From the NCBI GenBank assembly GCA_026120185.1, contig JANUWF010001614.1, forward strand, positions 2,405,501 to 2,469,500: 64,000 bases of DNA. The letters are read 5' to 3'. Position numbers and translations under genes: made by a program. The notes under the pieces are model-generated. The model saw only the letters and a program-made list of their open reading frames with translations. It searched no databases and was not told where the DNA came from. This stretch comes from Voacanga thouarsii. Its lineage: Eukaryota > Streptophyta > Magnoliopsida > Gentianales > Apocynaceae. Below are positions 1-11,035 of this stretch, piece by piece (position 1 is the first letter of the stretch; each line of letters opens with the position of its first letter).

Positions 1-724
1 TTGTGAGTGTTAAAATTGACTCTGTTGATTGGGCTGTAATTATTCTACAGATTTATTTGATTATTTATTTATGTGATAGTATGCTATTCTCTTTGTTCCA
101 TTGATTAAGTAGTAAATTTACTCGAGGTAAAATTTGTACTTTTATTTGATATTTTTGGATGAACTGCTTGATATGAATGTTGATCGTCTCTAATCTCAGT
201 TTGTTGATACCCAAATTGGACACCAGTTTGGTATCTTGAATTTCGTCCAAAAGTATTCTTTTCGTAATAATGGTATCTTTGAGACTAGATTAATAAGATG
301 TTTTTAAGCTATTGATGTGATTCTGTGACAATTTCATTGATAAAAATTTTAGTTAGATGGATTGCTTCCTTTATGATGAAAACTCTTTGAGATTAAAAAA
401 AAAATAATCCATTATCTCATGCATTATGTCAGGGGGAGTTTTGGACTCATATTTCTTTGATCCAAAAATCTTTTTCTCAAAATATTCATACCGTTTTGGA
501 CACACATATTTTGGACATCCAAAACTCACATTCAAAAAGGTTTCATATTAACTTTCACCAATGTTTTGGATGAACGTTTTGGACGTACAAAATTGACTTC
601 AGTTCCTCTCTATTTACAAATATTCAAATATGCAAATATTAAGGGGGAGCATCTCATCATATAACTTACCTGCTATATCTCCTTTATAAAAATCATTGTA
701 TCATTATTTCTTTTAGGGGCTCTT
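1..724 (+). repeat. SIRE-type copia 3' noncoding region (copy A)
   Basis: Noncoding DNA with no credible gene. In copy B the same sequence (33891-34614) lies just downstream of the SIRE-type pol and PTP ORF, which is why I assign it to that element's 3' region. Purine-rich tracts at about 431-437 (gggggag) and 631-640 (aagggggagc) look like polypurine tracts. Many short 'ttttggac' motifs recur, as they do in the SIRE-type noncoding DNA near 31540-31700. No clear LTR start follows either tract, so the exact LTR boundary is unknown. Confidence 0.5.
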
Positions 725-1370
725 GTGTACATTTTTTGGTTCAATGTATTTCCTAGAGCTAGTGGGTTAAATGAAGACAGAGTAATTGATGTTTATATTT
801 TATATAAAATGGTTCATGATCAATCTATTCCCCTTACCCTTTTATTGATCACTTCCATGTGTGACATCGCAGCTTTTGCCCTCGTCTCCAAAGTATTTGT
901 CTTTTCTTTGGATGTTATGAAGGTTTTACATGCATTTGGAATGAGCATAAATGGAGAAGTTGAGGAACTATTGCCATTTGTGATATTGTTACCTAGTAAA
1001 TGCTTAATAATTGTGGTTAGAAATATAATGATCAACAACATATCCATATGAAGTTTAGTATCTTGGAGTTCTTGAACCACCTCCTAAAGATAATGACATC
1101 CCTCAATCACCAACCTGACAGCTTGTTGGAGAATCTTCCATTACCCTTGTAGATTTTGAAACGAGAGATTCATAATTTTATGAGACATGTGGACCAAGAT
1201 AGAATAAACCAAGCTAATCATGATTCATTGTTGGCCCAAATTATACAAGCTCGGCAAATGAATAGATAAATTTTGGAGGACACAAGAAGAAGATAAGAAT
1301 CTCAAGATGACTATCTTCATACTTCGGGGATCGATTTGGAGGACAAGGAAGACAAAGACACGTAGGTCTG
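725..1370 (+). pseudogene. PTP-domain-like ORF remnant (copy A)
   Basis: An open stretch of 108 codons (725-1051) is followed in another frame by further coding-like sequence up to about 1370. The first part has the layout I associate with the putative plant transposon protein (PTP) domain: 'FPRASGLNEDRV', then a hydrophobic segment with 'DVYILYKM' and 'IPLTLLLITSM'. The second part reads as a charged tail with 'LLAQIIQARQMNR', like the C-terminal ends of gypsy-linked PTP/env-like ORFs. The N-terminal half is missing and frame breaks lie between the parts. The family call is from remembered pattern and not a search. It lies directly before a Tat/Athila-type 3' end, suggesting it was that element's downstream ORF. 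Confidence 0.45.
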
Positions 1371-2764
1371 TAGGACTAGATCTAGGACATTTTTAATTTT
1401 ATGCATTTGTTGCTTTGTTTTTTTTAGTTTTAATTTAATTTTCTTTTCTCTTATTTTGCTTTATTTTTCTTTTTCTTTAATTTATTTTTATGCTTTTATT
1501 TGATTTGTTTTTATTTGTTTTTATAGATTTTACACCATCTCTTCTTGGATCAATGATTCTTTCTTTTCAACCAAAGTTTGAAGTGAACGCACCTACTTCT
1601 AGGAGCGACTACTATAGGGAGTACTGTTACTCTTTCCCTCATATTCCATTGAGTCATATGGTTATGCTTGTTTGTTTTATTATTTTGGCCATTAAGGACA
1701 ATATCCTGTTTAAGTGTGAGGGAGAGGTTTACTTTGCTCTTATCGTGTGATTTTTTTTTTTTTTTTAAATGACTTTGTGTGCTTTTTGGGAAAGATTTTT
1801 TTTGGGGGAATTTTGGACTTTTTTTAATTTATGCTTAATTATATTGACATGGAAGAGTTATTATTGTTCCTATGCCTTGGAATATGTTATGCCTTTCATG
1901 CGGTTGAGTTAATCATTGTTTAACTTTTATATTAGATTGGGTATACTTAGATCATGAGAATTAGAGTTAATCTTCTTCATACTTGATCAAATAATTGAAG
2001 CTTTGTTCTTTGTGTTTTTGTATGGCTGATGTGATGAAGTATGTTTAAGGATGAACAACTATTTCTTGTTTAATAGAAGTTTCTAAACTTGTTCTAACTT
2101 TGAGAAAGTAAAAAATTCAAGAGGTGAGTTTTGAGAGTGAAAAAAAGAAAAAGAAAAAAAGGGAGTGCATAAGGGATGTAAATGCCTATTCTAAAAAAAA
2201 CCTATGCAATAAAAAGCCTAAGACTGCAAAGAGCACGACTTTTAGCAAAAAATAATATGTGAATGACAAAAATGAAAAAGAAGAAAAATTGCTAAAAGAA
2301 GTTGAAAAAAGTGAGGAAGTGAAAAAACAAGAATGGAAATGGAAATGAAATGGGTGGATATGATGAGACAGAGCATTAAATGCACTCACTTGAGGCTATT
2401 AATCATATGAGAGTGAAAAAAAAGGAGAATGTTTGTAGTTTACTACCAGGTTGTGGGAGTTTACAACAATGAAACTTGTTGTGGTTATGATTATTAGCTT
2501 ATATGAATCGTGCTGACCATGTTCTTGATTTAATGAAAGGGATTAATGTCATTGAAAGAGTTTGAACAGACATAACTGTACTTTGCCAATTTTGAGCATG
2601 CTTAATCTAATGTATGAGTTTGCTTGGGATTGGTTGAGCTGCATAAATATCATGACAAATACGTGGGTAGAAAGGAATGATAATATATTTGCTATGTTGG
2701 TATATTTTTGAATAAGTACTTATTGTTGACATCCTCTTTGCTTTAGGACAAGCAAAGGCCTAAA
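1371..2764 (+). repeat. Tat/Athila-type gypsy 3' noncoding end with PPTs (copy A)
   Basis: Noncoding. The region contains 'ccattaaggacaatatcc' followed by the purine tract 'taagtgtgagggagagg' (1711-1727), a signature of Tat/Athila 3' internal ends. After it comes a purine-rich A/G stretch (2100-2360) and a second conserved tract, 'aggacaagcaaaggcc' (about 2745-2760), matching the one before the LTR at 19623. The same succession of blocks occurs at 18897-19622 and 53241-55271. What follows at 2765 (TGTAACACC) does not resemble the LTRs at 19623 or 55272, so the element's own LTR may be lost here. Confidence 0.6.
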
Positions 2765-5572
2765 TGTAACACCGTGTCCAATTCCATATGGATTGAGATT
2801 AGCACTCATATGCATTTGTGTGAATATAATATTAAGGATATGTCCAAAGAAATTTATACTTGTCATATTGTATTTTCACAACATTATGAGGCATTTATTT
2901 CTATAAATAGTGTATTTCACTTTATGGTTATCTTGTACATGACTTGATAATAAAACTATATAGCAAGTAGAATGATTATTCTTAAATTGTCTCTAATCGA
3001 TTATTATTGGTGGAACAATAATAAATTAAGATTAATATGTTTATAACTTGATGATTATTTTTTACTAGTCATATATATATGTAATATCAAGTCGAAACAT
3101 AAATAAATGTTAGGTTACATAGTATTGGACATAGCTTATTGTGTAGGTATTTGTTTGAAAAGGTTATATGTACTTCTCTTCTAAATAGTGATATAAGTCC
3201 TTTTGACCTGAATTTATCATAGTTTCCTACTTTATGGATTTTATATCTTGGCATGATCTTAAATTATCTTTAACTAGATGATTAGTAAGATTACTATTGG
3301 ATATAAAATAAGTCAAAGGAGGAATGTGAATAATAGTGGAGGAATTTGCCCATCTTATTCTTGAGAGAGATATCTTTGGGCCCCTTGATGAGTTAAACTG
3401 TTAAAATATATGATCGTGCTCAAATATATCAATTAGAGATATTAATTTTATTTTTTTAAACAGTTTACTTGAAGATCAAGAAATAGTTTATTAAGCTTTA
3501 TAAGAATGACATATTCTATGGCTTATACTTAATTGGGATATTATGTGACAAAAGGACTAAATATTAAATTATTGTTCAGTTCACAAAGATCATTGATCTT
3601 TATTTTAACCAGTGTAGTTATAATATTTTGCTAGAAATCGCTTATAACTTTGGGCCATATAAATGTGATTTGGATACACTACCAGTATTAAATGAACCTA
3701 CAAAGTCACACATTAAGCAAACAATTTAGTTTTTTTTTTTTCGTAGTGACCAAATTTGACGTATCTGGAAATGTATCAAGATTTATCAGATCTAGAAATA
3801 TGTTAGGATTCATTATATCTGGAAAGGTGTCAAGGTTTTATGTCTCTAATAGATGTCCTGATTCATTGTATCTAGTCTGGTAGATTAATCAGTAAACTAC
3901 CAAATTTATATGAGAATCTTATCATTATCTTTTAGAATTTGATTTGATTTCAAAAAAGACATTAAACAAAGTTGCTAGAGGTTATTAAGAAGAAGACTCT
4001 CAAGGTTTTTTAGAGTCCTAATATATTAGAGTTCAGTTAATAAATAATTAAGCTCTCTCTACCCCATTATTATTCGCATATAAAAAAAACACTAAAAAAA
4101 AAACTTGATTCCTTAGGGGTGCTTGCCAACCTAGTCGAGAACAAAGTTCTCTATGTTAATCTGTAGAGGACATTACCAACGAGTAGCATCTATAATCTTA
4201 TTTGGAACGAAATTACTCTTGGTTACACACTTTTCGAGTCTCTATCGACTTGTTTAGCTTGAATCCTGAAGGAATTGGAGGATATTTTCTATGTTTTCGA
4301 GTCCTCGAATTCTAACATATAATTGTTTGGAAAAATGCATTTATATGCTTTATTTGCTAGAAAGATCATTTGCTTTAGTTTGTCAATGTAAATTTTATTA
4401 ATTACTTATGAGTAATTTGATTGTATAAATTTTTATGAAAGTAGAAAAACCTAATTTTACATCTTCGGGAGAAAAATAATATGTAGTAAAAATATAGTTT
4501 TAATTTTTTGGGAGTGAAATTATTATTTTACATTATGTATAGGAGTGAATACGTATATTTTCTTTACAAACGGTGCCTATATTGTAATTACGGTAAAATC
4601 TTATATGACCTTAACCATGAACCCTTTGAACCATTTAAAGTATTTGTGAACTATTTGAACTTATGACTATTTATTTTGTACAATCTATTTTTATTAAACC
4701 AAATCTTAGTGTGCCTAAAAGCTTGTAAAATTCTTATTTTACCCCCTTCCTATTGTGCCGCCACCTTAGAGTTAATTTTAGCTCTCCATTTTCTTTTAAT
4801 CTCAACCTTCCATTTGCATTAAATCCTAGACATTCATTCTATAACTTATCCAAATAATCTAATCTCTATCATCCATTTATTTTAATGTCATCCATATAGT
4901 TGAAATAATCTCTAACTTACATCTCGTTGAATGTAAGATTCCCTTCTATACATCTTATCTAAGAGAATTTAATCCTAACCATACATTTTTTAATGATCAA
5001 AGCCATTCAATTCAAGTTATATTGAGACCCTACATTTTGTTAGATAATAGCGCTTCACGGAATCATTTGGACCCCTTCAAGAGAATTAAATCCTAACCAA
5101 TGATGTTTACTTTCCTCTCAAGAAAATTTATCATGTACATTGATTTTTCTTTCAACAAAAGTATCCCAAAATCCCTAGTAGCATCTTTATTTTCATCCAA
5201 GCCCATACCACTTCCCAAAAAATCAATTTCTCTCTTGTTTCCCTCTCACTTGACTGTTGTTGGGTATCTCGCACATATTATATATGGCGCAGTAGAAATA
5301 TAAGAATAAGATATCAATATCAATCTAAGATATTGATATCATTTGTTTGAATAGTCTACTATGAAATCAAGAAATAATTGATTAAGCTTAATAAGGAAGA
5401 CATGCTCCGTGCCTTATGCTTAATCTGGATATCGTGTGACAAAAGGACTAAATATAAAATTGTGGTTTGGTTCAAAGAGATTACTATCTTTATTTAACCT
5501 GGATAGTTATAATGTTTTGCTAGAAATCGCTTATTACTTGTGGGCCATTTAAATATGATTTAGGCATACTGC
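2765..5572. repeat. Noncoding LTR-like DNA (copy A)
   Basis: No coding sequence. Around 3990-4318 the sequence looks like the 3' part of a plus-strand LTR, ending near 'tcgaattctaaca' at about 4319, but I could not find a matching start or a target-site duplication. The stretch 4330-5330 has nothing recognisable. Two related modules of about 230 bp (3459-3687 and 5351-5576) sit in the same orientation; the second directly abuts the truncated copia pol. Assignment to a particular family is not possible by eye. Confidence 0.4.
3459..3687 (+). repeat. 230-bp dispersed module, first copy
   Basis: Shares ordered blocks with 5351-5576: 'gtgacaaaaggactaaata', 'ttttgctagaaatcgctta', 'gggccat' and 'ctaccagt'. 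Identity looks near 80 percent. Both modules occur again in copy B at the matching positions (about 37343-37571 and 39235-39460). Confidence 0.7.
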
Positions 5573-5576
5573 CAGT
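5351..5576 (+). repeat. 230-bp dispersed module, second copy
   Basis: Second copy of the module at 3459-3687. Its right end ('actgccagt') coincides to within a few bases with the truncation point of the minus-strand pol. That suggests the module is part of whatever sequence replaced or cut the 3' half of the copia element. Confidence 0.65.
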
Positions 5577-6610
5577 GTATGTAGATTGTGAAAGACCTAG
5601 CAACCTTTTGGATCTATCTCTATAGATCCTTATTCCAAGAATATAGGTTGATTCTCCAAGGTCTTTCATGGAGAATTATTCGGATAACCAAACTTTAACC
5701 CTTTGCAAGACAGGTATATCATTTTCTATTAGCAATATGTCATCTATATAAAGCAATAAGAAAACGATTACACTCCCACTGACCTTCTTGTATACACAAA
5801 GCTCATCCATATTTTGAATGGAACCAAACTCTTTGATTGTTTCATCAAAACGGATATTCCAACTCCTAGAAGCTTGCTTAAGTTCATAAATAGACCTTTG
5901 CAGCTTATACACCTTTGTGCTATCATTGGATGTGAAGCCCTCAGGTTGTGTCATATACGCTTTCTCAGTCTAATTTTCGTTTAGGAAAGCTGTTTTCACA
6001 TCCATTTGCCAAATCTCATAATCATAATGAGCAGCAATGGCTAGGAGTTTCCTAATAGATTTTAACATGGCTACCGGCGAGAAGGTTTCGTCATAGTCAA
6101 TACCATATTGTTGATGATAACCCTTCGCCACTAGTCGTACTCTATAGGTAACTACATTACCATCCATGTCCATTTTCTTCTTGAAAACCCATTTGTACCC
6201 AATAAGTTTAATTCCTTTTGGTGAATCAACCAAAGTCCATACTTTGTTGTCGTATATAGAATCCATCTCTGACTTTATGGCCTCAAGCCATTTGCTAGAT
6301 TCTGAACTGTTCAAAACATCCCTGTAGGTAGTAGGCTTATCTTTATCTATGAGCAATACGTCATTGTGGCCACTAATGAGAAATCCATATCTCTCAGGTG
6401 CCACACGTATCCTACTAGACCTATGAGGTTCTTGTGTAATAGAATGTTCATCTATTCTCTCAATAGATGCAGGATCAGACGGTTGATCCTTGTTTGTTTG
6501 ATCTTCTTGAACTTCACTTAGTTCAATTTTACTTCCACTGTTCCCTTTGAGCAAGTGCTCATTCTCTAAGAAGACGGCATGCTTTGAAATAAACACTTTA
6601 TTTTTAGAGG
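5573..6610 (-). pseudogene. Copia pol: RT domain, truncated (copy A)
   Basis: Ty1/copia reverse transcriptase, which copies element RNA into cDNA. Read on the minus strand it shows the pre-RT connection (S/T/E-rich, with 'SSRIRVAPERYGF'), then 'YKWVFKKKMD', 'RLVAKGYHQQYGIDYDETF', 'QMDVKTAFLN', and the catalytic box 'LLYIDDILL' at about 5735-5761. In-frame stops interrupt it after 'TAFLNEN' and after 'VKVWLSE', so it is dead. The frame still reads 'FSMKDLGESTYILGI' and then 'RSKRLLGLSQSTY' down to about 5573, where homology stops. The rest of RT and all of RNase H are missing on this strand. The residues after 'LLGL' fit a different copia subfamily from the plus-strand piece at 10097. Confidence 0.9.
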
Positions 6611-7260
6611 GTAGATAGAAGTAATATCAAAAAGATTCTTTCGGATATCCCATAAACAAACACTTGTCAGACTTACTATTAAGTTTGTTTGACTGTGGCC
6701 TTTTGACAAAGGCAGGACAACCCCATACTTGCAAGTGAGATAACTTTGGTTTCTTACCAAAGAACATCTCAAATGGGGTAGAATCAACCGATTTTGTCGG
6801 AACTCTATTTAGTATATAAACAGAAGTCTCTAGTGCATACCCCCAAAATGATTTTAGTAGATCTGCAGAAGCCATCATGGTCCGTACCATGTCTAGAAGG
6901 GTTCAATTCATTCTTTCAGATACATCGTTATGTTGAGGTGTATGTGGTGGAGTCCATTGAGATAATATCCCATTATCTCTAAGATAACTCAGAAATTCTT
7001 GACTCAAGTATTCTCCTTATTGATTAGATCTTAGAATCTTAATACTTTTACCAAGTTGTTTCTCTATTTCATTCTTAAAGTCTTTGAACTTATCATAGGC
7101 CTTAGATTTGTATTTCATTAAATACAAATACCCGTATCGTGAGAAATCATCGATAAAGGTTATGAAATAGTTATTACCTCCTCTTGCTTGTATTAACATG
7201 GGCCACATATATCAGAATGTATGAGTTTTAATAACTCCTTGGACCGTTCTCCTTTTCCGG
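6611..7260 (-). pseudogene. Copia pol: integrase (copy A)
   Basis: Copia integrase, which inserts the cDNA into the genome. Minus-strand reading gives 'IHSDICGPC' (first catalytic Asp), a frameshift near 7200, then 'YFITFIDDFSRYGYLYLM', 'ILRSNQ' followed by a stop where the second catalytic Asp would be, and 'PHTPQHNDVSERMN', where the usual 'QNGV(A/S)ER' glutamate context is altered. The C-terminal part follows with 'FWGYALETSVYILNRVPTKSV' and 'KCLFMGYPKES'. Stops occur after 'RSNQ', 'SERMN' and 'PKESF'. The integrase is clearly nonfunctional. Copy B has the same defects, so they predate the A/B duplication. Confidence 0.88.
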
Positions 7261-7880
7261 AGAAATGAGTTTTAGCCATTTTACCTAGTAAATATGACTC
7301 GCATATGCCATATGATTCATAATCAAATGACTCTAAGCTACCAAACTTGTGTAACTTAGAAACACGATTTTCGTTTATATGGCCCAAACGACAATGCCAT
7401 AAGTAAGAGGTGTTAGAGTTATCTATTTTAGGTTTCTTATTGTTTATATTGAGAATTGGATTATCCAAGTCTAGAACATATAAACCATTAACCAGAGTTG
7501 TTGAACCATAAAGAATATCATTCAATGAAAAAGAACAACATTTATTCTTAAATATAAAATGAAATCCATTTAAGTCTAAACACGCAATTGAGATAATGTT
7601 TTTCATTAAAACTGGTACATAATAACAGTTTTGTAATTCTAGAACTAATCCCAAAGGTAGGTTTAGCTCATATGTCCCTACAGCAAGTGCAACAACCTTT
7701 GCCCCATTTGCAGTACCTAGGTCCATGTCGTCTTTCTCTTGCCTTCCACTACCCTTTAGTCCTTGGAAGTTATTGCACAAATGTGATCCACATTCGATAT
7801 CTAATACCCATATCTCATTTCTAAAGGTAGTATTTATCTTAATCATAAACATATTTGGAGTAGAAGTAGAAGTGCTTGCA
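7261..7880 (-). pseudogene. Copia protease and GAG-pre-integrase (copy A)
   Basis: On the minus strand the retropepsin site reads 'WVLDIECGSHLC'. The normal D-T/S-G is changed to D-I-E, so the protease is inactive; copy C keeps 'LDTGCG' at the same place. Downstream, 'LYVLDL' and 'LWHCRLGHINENRVSKLHKFGSL' are the GAG-pre-integrase zinc-binding segment (H-x-x-x-H type), ending with 'CESYLLGKM', where the usual C-x-x-C is partly lost. The segment is open from about 7852 to 7193. Confidence 0.88.
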
Positions 7881-7892
7881 AGCTTCTCCTTC

Positions 7893-8689
7893 TACTTCTT
7901 GTCATTAATAGTCTCCAAGTAGGCCTTGTAGTTGCACCTCCAGTGACCTATCTTGCCACAATGATGGCATGGGCCCTTGGTGGCAGCGTTCTTCTTCTTC
8001 ACACCACCTTTGGGCTTCATGGGAGCCTTCTTCTTCTTGTGAACTTTCTTTTTAGAAGAAGAAGATTCTACCATTAAAATTGCATTGGAATCCTTCTTCA
8101 TGGAGGACTTTGTAGTTTTGAGAAGATTGATCAACTCCGGAATGGTGGACTCAATCTTGTTCATCTGATAGTTAATCACAAATTGTGAGAAACTATTAGG
8201 CAAAAATTGCAGAATTAAGACAATACTTAAGTCAAGGTCCATTGCGATCCCGAGTGATCCAAGCTTCTCTATCAAAACCAGAATCATCAGCCTATAAGTG
8301 GCCATAGAAGAACCCTCTGCCATTTTGCAACAGAATAGTTGCTTCGAGATCTTGTATATTTTAGTTCTGGTTTAGGCGTCAAACAACTCTCGAAGATGTA
8401 ATATAATCGATTGAGCATCCATATGCTCGTGTTGTTTTTACAGCTCGGGAGTTATGGATGCCAGTACAATACATGATGTTGTATCACTATCCTCCTTTTG
8501 CCTTTTGTGGATAGCATGCTCATCAGCATGAGCATCTTGAGCTGGTGGTGGCAGAATAGGAGCATCTAGCACGTAGAGCAACTTTTCCAATTTAAGAACG
8601 ATTCTCAAATTTCTATACCAGTCGATGTAGTTTGATTCATTTAACTTGTTGGTTTCCAAGATGCTATGTAGGTTTAGGTTTGTTGACAT
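7893..8689 (-). pseudogene. Copia gag with degraded zinc knuckle (copy A)
   Basis: Capsid protein of the minus-strand copia element. It starts at ATG 8689-8687 with 'MSTNLNLHSILETNKLNES', then 'YIDWYRNLRIVLKLEKLLYV', the usual start of this widespread plant copia gag (UBN2-type). A middle section reads 'GSLGIAMDLDLSIVLILQFL' and 'QFVINYQMNKIESTIPELI', followed by a Lys-rich tract. The nucleic-acid-binding knuckle reads 'CHHCGKIGHWRCNYKAYL': the last cysteine of C-x2-C-x4-H-x4-C is displaced or lost. Stops follow 'ITPEL' and 'LFDA'; copy B retains Gln at the second site. The start was chosen from family similarity and the upstream noncoding leader. Confidence 0.9.
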
Positions 8690-10096
8690 GATGCAAGTGT
8701 CCTATATGTAAAGATAGAGAGGATTAGCTACTGTATATGCACATGATATGCAAATAATTAGGACTTTAATAAAACGCATTTTTACTCCACTATTTTACTC
8801 AAACCAATAGCCCCCACCACTGATTCAGGAAAATCCGTTGGAAGCTTTCCTAGTAGACCGGTATCCAAATTCCTCAGGAATAACCTTGGGTTTGCCCAAC
8901 ACGCCACCCTTGAGTTTATTGGTAGGTATCCAATACCAATTACATCGTATGTAATTACTGGATCATTGGGTGATTAACAACTTTTAATCTTAAAACCTTT
9001 TGGACTACTCCAACTTTTCCTCTAAATTTCTTTACTCTTGAGTTTGCCCAACCGGGATAAAGAATTTAGTTAAACCTAACCCATTAATTAGGAATTTAAT
9101 TCCATAGCTTGAACATACCCAATGTCGAGTAGGCTTGGGTTTGCCCAATAACCTGGTCTTGAAAAAGGACTCTCGTTTTTACTATATTAACAGAAGGAAT
9201 TAGGTTTAATATTAATTGAAGGATTTGTTCCTTTTAGTGATTTCAATAAATGACATGCATAAAAATCAATAATCACAAAATTGATAATCATGGTAATAAA
9301 GCGATTACGTGGTTTGGTTATGGATTTTACCCTAAATTAATTTCTTTGAGCCATAAAAGTAATTACTATAGTTAACCCTATGTGTTCATGCATGATTTAA
9401 GTAGAAGGTCTTACTTTCTCGCCTTGTTTTGGTTGCCATCTCCAAAATAGAACAATTCTACTCTTATCTAACATATGTAAACTAATTACATAATTTTTTG
9501 AAGCGAGAAAACCTCGAGTTACATTTGAGGGGAGTCTGATGAGAAGAAAATTACACAAGAATTCTAGAGAAGAGAAGACATGCAGGCCCTATTTCAAAAA
9601 AAACCAAAACGGTAAAATGCATGAATAGATATAATTGATTTTAGTCCGTAACCATCCACCATGCCATTCATTTTTCTTAAACAAAATAAATATATAATTT
9701 TTATTATTCCAAAATCACTATTTTGGAAAAATAAAACAAATTCTAAAGTCAATATTTTAGAAAAATACATTAATTTTAAATTTTCAAAATCACTATTTTG
9801 AAAAATAAAATTGTTTGTCTCAAAACTAATTTTAAGAAAATGCTTTTGGGTACCGTCTCTAGTAGCGAAAACGGCAGTCCCGCTGGCTGTTTTATTTTAC
9901 CGCCTCTCATCATATGAGATTTTTCCCTTTCAAAATCCTTTTTTTTTTTTACTGGAACGTTGAAACAAAGTAGAACCGGCACTGGTTTGGAAGCTAGAGC
10001 CGGCGCTGGCTGCGGTCTGGTTTTAAGGAAAAAATTTTCCAAAAATGATTTCTGGACATCGTGTAACAGCACGGAATCGGCCCCGGTTTGGAAGCT
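8690..10096 (-). repeat. Long leader / 5' region of the minus-strand copia element (copy A)
   Basis: Noncoding on both strands, upstream of gag on the minus strand. Just before the gag ATG the minus strand reads '...ctttacatatag' then 'gacacttgcatcATG', which looks like a splice acceptor, so the leader may contain a 5' UTR intron (inference). The part at 9700-9810 holds hairpin-forming repeats of 'ccaaaatcactattttgg'. The part at 9955-10096 is GC-rich and self-repetitive ('ggtttggaagct', 'agagccggcgctggct'). Related copies are at 42574-43986, 46581-48006 and 52738-53093. I could not fix LTR ends or a PBS. Confidence 0.6.
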
Positions 10097-10922
10097 TTGG
10101 TTGACACAAAAACAGTATTTGAAGAATGTACTACAATGTTTTTGTATGACTGAAGATTCAAAACCTGTAAGTACCTCGCTTGCTCCTCATTTGAAACTCA
10201 GTAGCTAGTTATCTCCAAAAATGAATGAAGAATGTGAGTACATAGTGAAAGTCCCATATGCAAATGCAGTTGGAAGCTTGAATTATGCAATGGTGTGTAC
10301 GAGACCCAATATTTCACAAGCTGTTAGTGTTGTGAGCAAGTATATGCATGATCCAGGCAAGGGTCATTGGCAAGCTATGAAATGGATTCTACGGTATATT
10401 CAAGATACTATAGATGTTAGTATAGAGTTTGAGCAGGATGAATCACTTAGTCAACGCATAGTTGGATATTGTGATTCTGACTATGTAGATGACTTAGATA
10501 ATCGACGGTCTATAACTGGCTATTTGTTCACTTTTGCTAAGGCGCTTGTTAGTTGGAAATCTACTTTGCAATCAATGGTAGCTTTGTGTACAATAGAGGC
10601 AGAGTAAATGGCAATTACAAAAGCTATAAATGAGGTAATTTAGCTTCAAAGATTGCTTAAAGACTTGGGAGTTGGTCCGAAATATCTTGAGATATATTCT
10701 GGCAGTCAGAGTGCTATACAGTTAGCAAAGAATCAAGTCTTTCATGCAAGAACAAGTCACATTGACATTTGCTATCACTTTGTGCGGGAAATTCTCAAGG
10801 AAAATGAGATATTTCTCCAAAAGATTCGGACTACAGAGAATCCTGCAGATTTGCTGACCAATGTGGTTACAAGAGCCAAGTTTGAACGATGTTTTGACTT
10901 GGTCAATATCCTGCAAATTTGA
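10097..10922 (+). pseudogene. Second copia family: RT tail and RNase H (copy A)
   Basis: Plus-strand C-terminal pol fragment. It begins abruptly with 'LTQKQYLKNVLQCF', then 'VPYANAVGSLNYAMVCTRP' and 'GHWQAMKWILRYIQ'. The RNase H core follows: 'GYCDSDYVDDLDNRRSITGY', 'ALVSWKSTLQSMVAL' and 'TIEAE' with a stop immediately after. Next come 'QRLLKDLGV', 'YSGSQSAIQLAKN' and 'ARTSHIDICYHFVREIL', ending 'TENPADLLTNVVTRAKFERC'. Stops lie at about 10205, after 'IEAE' and inside 'NEVI*LQ'. The 'KPVSTSLAPHLKL' style fits the TNT1-like group and differs from what the minus-strand pol would carry next. The N-terminal two thirds of pol are absent. Confidence 0.9.
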
Positions 10923-11021
10923 GTTGGCGCCTGACGACGCAAATTTGAAAACACCGCGAGGACTGCTTTTTATTTTTTGTTTAATTGAGAAGATTTGTAT
11001 TTGGTGAGACTAGAAATTAAG

Positions 11022-11035
11022 CCAAAGTAGCGATT
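11022..11035 (+). promoter_or_regulatory. Polypurine tract before 3' LTR (degenerate)
   Basis: The stretch 'ccaaagtagcgatt' corresponds to the 'gccaaggtagagatt' of copy C and to the usual copia 'caag(g)tggagat' tract that primes plus-strand DNA synthesis. It sits immediately before the LTR start TGTTGA. Copy A has lost purines through two substitutions. Confidence 0.6.

Larger units (their letters stand above)
1..10114. repeat. Direct segmental duplication, copy A
   Basis: This stretch matches 33891-44004 in direct orientation with only scattered substitutions and small indels; by eye identity is close to 99 percent. The match runs to the window start, so the true left end lies outside. The right end is sharp: after the shared 'ttgacacaaaaaca', copy A continues into reverse-transcriptase sequence while copy B switches to a SIRE-type LTR. 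The repeat carries several unrelated element fragments, so it is a duplication of genomic DNA and not a second insertion of one element. Confidence 0.95.

Noticed and set aside
1490..1750. An 86-codon frame, also present in copy B
   Set aside because: It coincides with the noncoding pre-PPT block of the Tat/Athila 3' end; its conservation in copy B only reflects recent duplication.
2765..4319. A complete LTR from TGTAACACC to TCTAACA
   Set aside because: No target-site duplication, PBS or PPT supports both ends together.
5573..10922. A simple inversion inside one copia element, because minus-strand pol and plus-strand pol together make a nearly complete order
   Set aside because: The residues near the joint and the style of the C-terminal half fit a different copia subfamily from the gag-pol half, and the plus-strand LTR has no counterpart near the minus-strand leader.
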